From Cryomorphaceae bacterium (GTDB taxonomy: Bacteria; Bacteroidota; Bacteroidia; Flavobacteriales; Schleiferiaceae): 38,785 nucleotides of DNA. The stretch is from assembly GCA_020832345.1 (NCBI GenBank), contig JAFIEY010000207.1, positions 1 to 38,785 of the forward strand, read 5' to 3'. Shown here one piece after another: positions 33,689 to 38,785 of the stretch (position 1 is the first letter of the stretch; each line of letters opens with the position of its first letter). The translations under genes and the position numbers were made by a program. The notes under the pieces are model-generated. The model was not told the DNA's origin. It ran no database searches and worked only from the letters and a program-made list of their open reading frames with translations.

Positions 33689-33709
33689 TAAGTATTGGAA
33701 TAATCATAC

Positions 33710-33717
33710 TATCTTTG
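33710..33717 (+). promoter_or_regulatory. -7 box TATCTTTG for the AAA ATPase-RloB pair
   Basis: Exact TAnnTTTG match 16 bp before the ATPase ATG and 21 bp after MITE-B. The usual -33 position falls at the MITE-B boundary, so the insertion may have altered the upstream half of this promoter. Confidence 0.45.
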
Positions 33718-33733
33718 TGCAAACGCTTTTTTC

Positions 33734-34984
33734 ATGTTAATTCAGTTTTCTACCAAAAACTATAAAATTTTCCGACAACGCACCACGATGAGTTTGGTGG
33801 CTTCCGAATTTGTGGAGTACCAAACTGCCCCTCAAAACGTAAGCGAACGCAACACGCATAGTTTACGGATATTGCGCAGCGCGGTGATCTACGGAGCCAA
33901 CGCCAGCGGAAAGAGCAAGTTTTTGGAAGCCCTTATCACCATGCGGAAATTGGCCATTGGCTCATCCAAAGATGGCCAGAAAGGAGATCTCATTCCCGTA
34001 GAGCCATTCCTTTTACATCCAAATGCGAGGTCTGCACCTAGCGAATTTGAAGTGGTTTTCTACCACAATGGTTGTCAATACCGTTACGGGTTTGAAGCAG
34101 ATAATAAAAAAGTTCACGCAGAGTGGTTATATGTAAAAGAGAAAAAACGAGAAATTGAAATTTTTTTCCGGGAAGAACAATCTTTTGAAACCCATAAAAA
34201 GAAGTTTTCCCGCGGATCCATGATTGTAAAAGAGGATATGGTTCGGGACAATGCGCTGATGCTTTCCGTGGCATCACAGTTTAATGATCCCATTTGCCGC
34301 CAGGTTTTGGACTGGTTTCAATGTATCGAAATGATTGGGGATATTTCTCAGCCGGAATTTAGGGCAAATGCCATTGAGAAAATAAAAAGTGCTGCCGGAA
34401 AAAAGGTTTTCGTGGATTATTTAAAACGGGCAGACTTTGGCATTCAAGGTTTAGAACTCATGGAAATGAAAGACCATAATTCCGTCGGACAAACCAGTGT
34501 TCTCACTTTGCGCGAGGGTTTTGACGATGAAGGCAAACCCACGCCCCAACTCTTTTCCCTACAGGACGACGAATCGGAGGGTACCAAAAAGTACTTTTAT
34601 CTTCTGGGGCCGGTATTGGATGTTTTAGATACCGGAGGATTACTTATTGTAGATGAACTGGATGCCAAGCTTCACCCCAATTTGGTGGAAAAACTGGTTT
34701 CGACATTCCACTCAACCAAAAAGAATCCCAAAAATGCCCAGTTGATTTTTAACACGCACAACACCAACCTTCTGCACGCAGGGGTTTTTCGACGCGATCA
34801 GGTGTGGTTTGCAGAGAAAAACCGAAAAGGCGAGGGCAGACTGTATTCATTGTCGGATTTTGAGCGAAATAAAAGCTTCGATTTTCAGGATTTTGAATCC
34901 AGTTACATCATGGGACGGTTTGGCGCAATTCCCTGCCTCGACGATTTTGATTTCGGTGTGGAGGAAGAGGAATTACACGGATAA
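33734..34984 (+). CDS. RloA/AbiLi-like AAA ATPase of a two-gene defence system
   Basis: 416 aa ABC-like AAA ATPase (AAA_15/AAA_21 type). Walker A GANASGKS at residues 54-61 in the N-terminal region after FSTKNYKIFRQRTTMSL; a signature-like SEGTKKYF near residue 283; Walker B GGLLIVDELDAKLHP near 300-315; and FNTHNTNLL after it. The coding pair with RloB, 12 bp downstream, matches AbiL/RloAB-type abortive infection systems, in which the ATPase is thought to sense infection or control the RloB nuclease-like partner. The phage trigger is unknown. Function is inferred from family and gene pairing. Confidence 0.88.
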   Translation: MLIQFSTKNYKIFRQRTTMSLVASEFVEYQTAPQNVSERNTHSLRILRSAVIYGANASGKSKFLEALITMRKLAIGSSKDGQKGDLIPVEPFLLHPNARSAPSEFEVVFYHNGCQYRYGFEADNKKVHAEWLYVKEKKREIEIFFREEQSFETHKKKFSRGSMIVKEDMVRDNALMLSVASQFNDPICRQVLDWFQCIEMIGDISQPEFRANAIEKIKSAAGKKVFVDYLKRADFGIQGLELMEMKDHNSVGQTSVLTLREGFDDEGKPTPQLFSLQDDESEGTKKYFYLLGPVLDVLDTGGLLIVDELDAKLHPNLVEKLVSTFHSTKKNPKNAQLIFNTHNTNLLHAGVFRRDQVWFAEKNRKGEGRLYSLSDFERNKSFDFQDFESSYIMGRFGAIPCLDDFDFGVEEEELHG

Positions 34985-34996
34985 TGATATTTCAAT

Positions 34997-35698
34997 ATGA
35001 GTAAAGCCCATTCCAAAAAACACCAACAACGAAGGCAGGGGCCACCTTTGGGTCGTCCGGCACCATATATAAAAGAGCGTCCCACCATTCTTATTGTCTG
35101 TGAAGGAAAGAATACGGAACCTTCGTATTTTAATAAATTCCGGGTAAGTTCGGCGTCGGTACGTTCGGTGGGCGAGGGGTACAACACTACGTCTTTGGTT
35201 GAGCGGGCAAAAGCCTTATCCAATCGAAAATGGTTTAGGAAAAAAGGTAAACAATTCGATCAGGTTTGGTGCGTTTTTGATGCAGACATCGATCCGGAGC
35301 ATCCCCGGCAAGCGGAAAAATTTAATGATGCGATAACCCTGGCCGAACAGTATGGTTTTCGGGTTGCATACTCCAATCAGGCGTTTGAGTATTGGCTGAT
35401 TCTGCATTTTGAAGATCATTTGGGGGAGCCCATGCACAGAAGCTTGTACAACGATCGCCTAAATGACCATTTACTGCCTTTTAATGTGGATTATGACGGT
35501 TTGAAATCCAAAAAAATCTCCGAGCGATTTTTTGCTCTGATGGAAGGTAAAGATCAAAAAACCAATACACACCGGGTGAAATTGGCCATAGAGCGAGCGC
35601 GGAAGATTTATAATACCTACGACCACAAAAATCCGGCAAATGAGGAGTCATCAACCACCGTTTTTCGGTTGGTAGAGGAACTTCTTCGCTATTCATAA
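34997..35698 (+). CDS. RloB family TOPRIM-like protein (AbiLii-like effector)
   Basis: 233 aa. The N-terminus is basic (HSKKHQQRRQG), followed by the RloB signature ILIVCEGKNTEPSYF near residue 31, the acidic VFDADID motif near 92 and SNQAFEYWLILHFEDH near 130. These fit a TOPRIM-like metal-binding core (Glu, then DxD). RloB proteins are found with an AAA ATPase in AbiL/RloAB-type phage defence loci and inside some restriction-modification islands. Nuclease activity is inferred, not shown. It is co-transcribed with the upstream ATPase. Confidence 0.9.
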   Translation: MSKAHSKKHQQRRQGPPLGRPAPYIKERPTILIVCEGKNTEPSYFNKFRVSSASVRSVGEGYNTTSLVERAKALSNRKWFRKKGKQFDQVWCVFDADIDPEHPRQAEKFNDAITLAEQYGFRVAYSNQAFEYWLILHFEDHLGEPMHRSLYNDRLNDHLLPFNVDYDGLKSKKISERFFALMEGKDQKTNTHRVKLAIERARKIYNTYDHKNPANEESSTTVFRLVEELLRYS

Positions 35699-35746
35699 TT
35701 TCTTTGGCGCATTATTTGACTTGACCTAACCCTAAAAAAAATCACC

Positions 35747-37654
35747 ATGATGTATCGAATATTGTTCTTTTCCATGTTGTCTATCGGACTATTTGCACAA
35801 ACCAATGTGCCGGTTAAAATTACCAAAGCCACCCTATATCCCGGTGCTGCTGAGGTCACCTTAGAGGGCAACTTCAATCTGGTTTCGGGGGTTCAAACAC
35901 TTATCGTAAAAGATATTCCCGGAGATATTTCCGAGGATGCCATCGTCCTCGATGGGGAGGGCAACTTTCAATTAACCGGAACACGATTGGTTACCCAGAG
36001 TCCATCTTTTTCGGGTATATTTTCCCAGCTCGATAAGGAGTTTGAGCAAATTGAAACCATCGACCGGGAAATTGAAGAAATGGAAAAAGAATTGGCGCTG
36101 ATTCGCAAGGAACGTGAAATGATGGACGAAAACCGGAAAATTGCCGGGGAGCAAACCTTAAATGCAGCCACTTGGCGAGAAGCCACAAAGTATTACCGGG
36201 AGCGCTTGGGTGAGTTGCAAAAACAAGAATACGATATTTTAGAAAAACACAGAAAAAAACGCGCCGACCGCTTTATTGTATTTGGAAAAACCGGTCAACA
36301 CCTTTTAAAATCTCATATTGAAACCCGAACACTTCATATCGATATAGAAGCCCCGCAGGCGGGAAAGGGAAAGATTATCGTTCGTTATATGAGTCACCGT
36401 GCCGGTTGGGCACCTTCTTATGAGGTCAGGGCGAGTTTTCCCGAACCGGCTTTGGAGTGGATTACGCAAGCTGAAGTATGGCAACTCACCGGACAGGATT
36501 GGAATAATGTAGATTTGACCTTTACCAGTGCAGAACCTACAAGTTATCAAAACATACCGGAAATTCCCGCATACCAACTGGGTAGAACTAAAACCCGCAG
36601 ACCTTGGCCACAATTACCCCATGGCGGAAGTACCGGAAATTTTACCGGAACTGTATTTCAATCGGGATCTTCATTTCCAATTGCCAATGTAAACATCGAT
36701 TTGCTAAATCGTTACGGGGATGTAATAAAAACCTATAAAACAAACGATCGGGGTCACTATTCTTTTGATTCGGAAGAGCCGGTGTACAATCTTCGCTTTT
36801 ATACCTGGAAATACCAAGTCACCACCTTAGGCGCAACCCCCAATCCACATTGGCAAGTGGTCAATCTCAATCTTGAAAAGCACGTCAGTAAGCAACTCGA
36901 TATGATGAATACTTTTGACTTTAGAAAACCCGGTATAGAATCTGATTTCGAAGAAATGTCATTTCGGGGTAGTCGTGCAGGTTCTTCTCCTGCCAGAGCG
37001 GATGATGTCATGATGAAGGTTTCAAAAATGAAACGTTCTAATCTGGAAATTGACCTTGATCCCGGCGCCATAACCTTTATGCCCAAAGGGAAAATAAGTT
37101 TACCATCCTCACAAAATATCCGCACCATTCCACTTCGTCAGGAAAAAATTACCGACGTGGATTATGTGCATACAGCGGTGCCCCGAATCGACCGGAAAGT
37201 ATATCTCACCGTTCGCATACCCAATGCCCACAACTTAGGTTTGCTTCCCGGAAACGCACGATTGTTTTTGGCCAATAGACAAGTTGGGAAAATGCCCATA
37301 ACACCTGAAGATATTAGTGATACCCTGCGTATTTCATTTGGGGAAGATCCCATGGTTAGCGCAGCGTATTTGCCAAAATTCCAGGAATCCTCAAAGCGGT
37401 GGTTCAGCAAAAAGGTAACGCAGGTAGTCGCTTATGAGTTAAAAGTAAACAACAACCGCAAGTCAACCCTAAACATGGTCGTTCGCGATCGCTTGCCGGT
37501 ATCTTCCTCTACTGATGTGACTGTAAAAGTACTAGAAATCAGTGATGCAAGCTATAACAATACCAATGGTGAATTGGAGTGGAAGTTTAAACTCGAAGGT
37601 GGAAGTGCCGTCAGACAGGTAAAATATGAAATTACTTTTCCTGCGGAGGAGTGA
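35747..37654 (+). CDS. DUF4139/DUF4140 domain protein (mucoidy inhibitor MuiA-like)
   Basis: 635 aa with a signal peptide (MMYRILFFSMLSIGLFAQ). Residues about 22-125 form the DUF4140 N-domain (VPVKITKATLYPGAAEVTLEG) ending in a coiled-coil stretch rich in Glu/Lys (about 95-145). Residues about 200-635 are DUF4139, beta-rich, with YMSHRAGWAPSYEVRA and TLNMVVRDRLPVSS. A carboxypeptidase-regulatory-like beta insert (NFTGTVFQSGSSFPIANVNI ... GHYSFD, residues about 300-345) interrupts it, as in many Bacteroidota members. Exported; role unknown beyond the family name. It stands 48 bp after RloB but is not evidently part of the defence pair. Confidence 0.88.
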   Translation: MMYRILFFSMLSIGLFAQTNVPVKITKATLYPGAAEVTLEGNFNLVSGVQTLIVKDIPGDISEDAIVLDGEGNFQLTGTRLVTQSPSFSGIFSQLDKEFEQIETIDREIEEMEKELALIRKEREMMDENRKIAGEQTLNAATWREATKYYRERLGELQKQEYDILEKHRKKRADRFIVFGKTGQHLLKSHIETRTLHIDIEAPQAGKGKIIVRYMSHRAGWAPSYEVRASFPEPALEWITQAEVWQLTGQDWNNVDLTFTSAEPTSYQNIPEIPAYQLGRTKTRRPWPQLPHGGSTGNFTGTVFQSGSSFPIANVNIDLLNRYGDVIKTYKTNDRGHYSFDSEEPVYNLRFYTWKYQVTTLGATPNPHWQVVNLNLEKHVSKQLDMMNTFDFRKPGIESDFEEMSFRGSRAGSSPARADDVMMKVSKMKRSNLEIDLDPGAITFMPKGKISLPSSQNIRTIPLRQEKITDVDYVHTAVPRIDRKVYLTVRIPNAHNLGLLPGNARLFLANRQVGKMPITPEDISDTLRISFGEDPMVSAAYLPKFQESSKRWFSKKVTQVVAYELKVNNNRKSTLNMVVRDRLPVSSSTDVTVKVLEISDASYNNTNGELEWKFKLEGGSAVRQVKYEITFPAEE

Positions 37655-38070
37655 TTTTTAAATTGATTGGTTTAATTGAATAGAGGGAGGGTTTTGGTTG
37701 CTCTTGTGCCCTGAGCTAAAGCACAGGGCAATTATTTCGGACGCTCCTTACCCACAGGTTAAAACCTAGGGCAATTATTTCGGGCGCTCCTACGGAGCTA
37801 GTAGGTGATGATTTGGGGTAAATAAAAGTGCAGGGTAGGGTATTTAGTCGCTCCTTACCCCAGATTAAAACCAAGGCCAATTATTTCGGACGCTCCTAAG
37901 GAGCTAGTAGGTGAGGTTTTGGGATGAATTAGAGTGCCGTAGGCACGATCTAAATAATTGCCCCGAGCTTTAGCTCGGGGATTAAGGGATTAATCAAATC
38001 CCCATAAGCTCCGTAGGAGCGTCCGAAGATTAAAGTTATTTTAATATATTTGTAACCAAAATCCTGCATT
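37655..38070. repeat. REP-like hairpin cluster in a 416-bp spacer
   Basis: Six short perfect inverted repeats: TGCCCTG/CAGGGCA (37707-37730); GCTCC/GGAGC at 37786-37798, 37892-37904 and 38008-38020; GTGCC/GGCAC (37934-37946); CCCCGAGC-TTTA-GCTCGGGG (37961-37980). The phrase AATTATTTCGG(A/G)CGCTCC occurs three times on the plus strand and its complement (GGAGCGTCCGAA) once before the transposase fragment. This is the layout of REP/BIME sequences beside a REP-associated tyrosine transposase. No gene is visible here. Confidence 0.75.
38045..38052 (+). promoter_or_regulatory. -7 box TATATTTG before the transposase fragment
   Basis: Exact TAnnTTTG match 18 bp upstream of the TTG start of the transposase fragment. 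No -33 element at the expected distance. Confidence 0.35.
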
Positions 38071-38265
38071 TTGTCAAATACATACTCAAAGTTGTATGCT
38101 CATGCAGTTTTTGCAGTTAAGTATAGAGCAGTACTTATTGATCCAAAGTGGGAATCAGATCTACATCGTGTAATGGCAAACCTGTTCAGTGAAGTAAAAT
38201 CTAAAGCTATGATTGTTAATGGGATTGAAGACCATGTGCATTGTTTGTTTTCTTTTAAACCATGA
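38071..38265 (+). pseudogene. IS200-like / REP-associated Y1 transposase, 5' fragment
   Basis: 64 residues starting at TTG (MSNTYSKLYAHAVFAVKYR) and containing NGIEDHVHCLF, whose HVH is the HUH metal-binding motif of Y1 (IS200/IS605) transposases. The family length is about 140-180 aa and the catalytic Tyr lies further downstream, so the fragment is inactive. The reading frame is cut at a Lys-Pro codon where MITE-A copy 8 begins (GAGTCC at 38264), which supplies the TGA stop. No 3' part of the gene is found on the far side of the element within the window. Adjacent REP-like hairpins suggest it was a REP-associated transposase. Confidence 0.85.
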
Positions 38266-38388
38266 GTCCACACCAAAAAGAATGATTTCAATCAAAATCG
38301 AGGGGAATTTTGAACCGGAGCAAGTGAGGGTTCTAAAAACTATCGACAAGGAAGATTTTGGCAGAAAGGGGCTTTTTGGAGTGGATTC
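38264..38388 (+). mobile_element. MITE-A copy 8, truncating the transposase gene
   Basis: 125-bp form of the same subtype as copy 4 (no central CTAACCAGCTGTTAG). Begins GAGTCCACACCAAAAAGAAT and ends TTTGGAGTGGATTC. No direct repeat is found at its borders (AAACCAT on the left, GGTTATA on the right), so sequence to its right was probably lost or rearranged after insertion. Confidence 0.85.
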
Positions 38389-38444
38389 GGTTATATTTTT
38401 TGGTGGTGATGCTTTTTACCTCAACTCAAAAAAAAACTTATGTG

Positions 38445-38785
38445 TTTTCTATGTGCCTATGTGGTAAAAAAAGAACCGCGAAGTGGTTTCCCAAACCACA
38501 TAGACACATAGAGCACATAGAAGTTCACATAGGGTTATTATAAAACGCTAAGTTTTTTAACCACAAAGGAGACGCAGAGTTTCGCAAAGCGTTTTTCTAT
38601 AAAAACTTATGTTTTCTATGTGCCTATGTGGTAAAAAAAGAACCACTTCGTGGGTCCCAACCACATAGACACATAGAGCACATAGAAGTTCACATAGGGT
38701 TATTATAAAACGCTAAGTTTTTTAACCACAAAGGAGACGCAGAGTTTCGCAAAGCGTTTTTCTATAAAAACTTATGTTTTCTATG
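38445..38785 (+). repeat. 166-bp tandem repeat, two units plus start of a third (cut by window)
   Basis: Unit 1 is 38445-38611, unit 2 is 38612-38776, and the third begins at 38777 and runs off the window. Each unit has CTATGTGCCTATGTGGT facing ACCACATAGACACATAG (16 of 17 complementary), repeated CACATAG words, and a second inverted pair AAACGCT/AGCGTTT around AACCACAAAGGAGACGCAGA. Units are nearly identical except in the hairpin loop. Similar ACCACAAAGG and CACATAG repeats are common in Bacteroidota intergenic regions. No ORF is supported. Confidence 0.85.

Noticed and set aside
38413-38785. CRISPR-like array at the window end because of repeated CACATAG words
   Set aside because: The period is about 166 bp with near-identical units and no variable spacers; it is a tandem long repeat with hairpins.

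Overview
The window looks like a chromosomal segment of a member of the Bacteroidota, most likely a Flavobacteriales-type (Cryomorphaceae/Schleiferiaceae-like) bacterium; the genus is not determinable from the sequence alone. Reasons: many start sites are preceded by the Bacteroidota -7 box TAnnTTTG rather than a Shine-Dalgarno sequence; there is a type IX secretion (T9SS) plug-domain protein, a T9SS type A sorting domain, a surface-lipoprotein signal, a DUF5687 ABC permease, an ABC permease/M1 peptidase fusion and a DUF4139 protein, all typical of this phylum. No rRNA, tRNA or CRISPR array is visible.

Layout. 1-352: cluster of three copies of a palindromic MITE-like repeat (called MITE-A here). 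358-4228: YfcE-type phosphoesterase, then truA, an MsbA-like ABC exporter and yaaA. 4262-5663: two tandem paralogous outer-membrane barrel proteins. 5737-8282 (minus): lysA-lysC lysine-pathway operon. 8424-11803: long-chain acyl-CoA synthetase and two secreted proteins. 11949-15412 (minus): T9SS plug-domain protein and dipeptidyl peptidase IV. 15575-19744: glycosyltransferase, rsmG, then the prs-rplY-pth housekeeping cluster. 19983-24495: yebC, a lipoprotein, and an ECF sigma factor / membrane protein / barrel protein module. 24636-31727: two ABC transporter sets, the second with a permease-aminopeptidase fusion. 31756-33540: periplasmic TPR protein. 33734-35698: an AAA ATPase plus RloB pair, a probable anti-phage (AbiL/RloAB-like) system. 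35747-37654: DUF4139 protein. 37700-38785: REP-like hairpins, a broken IS200-like (REP-associated) transposase cut by a MITE-A copy, and a 166-bp tandem repeat.

The most unusual content is the repeat population. MITE-A copies (about 125-142 bp, plus 55-bp deletion forms) fold end to end as one imperfect palindrome, start GAGTCCACTC and end AGCAGACTC, and four are bracketed by 6-8 bp direct repeats, so they are inserted elements. They sit with striking regularity on stop codons: one has replaced the stop of lysC and now encodes its last 18 residues, others sit on the stops of the phosphoesterase, DPP IV, rsmG (remnant) and DUF5687 genes, and a second, unrelated element (MITE-B, 33544-33688) duplicated TAAGTA across the stop of the TPR gene. 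No intact transposase for either family is present.

Other points: the phosphoesterase seems to start at ATT; the rplY leader has nested inverted repeats in pseudoknot order; and a 25-codon hydrophobic ORF with its own -7 box lies between two ABC transporter genes.
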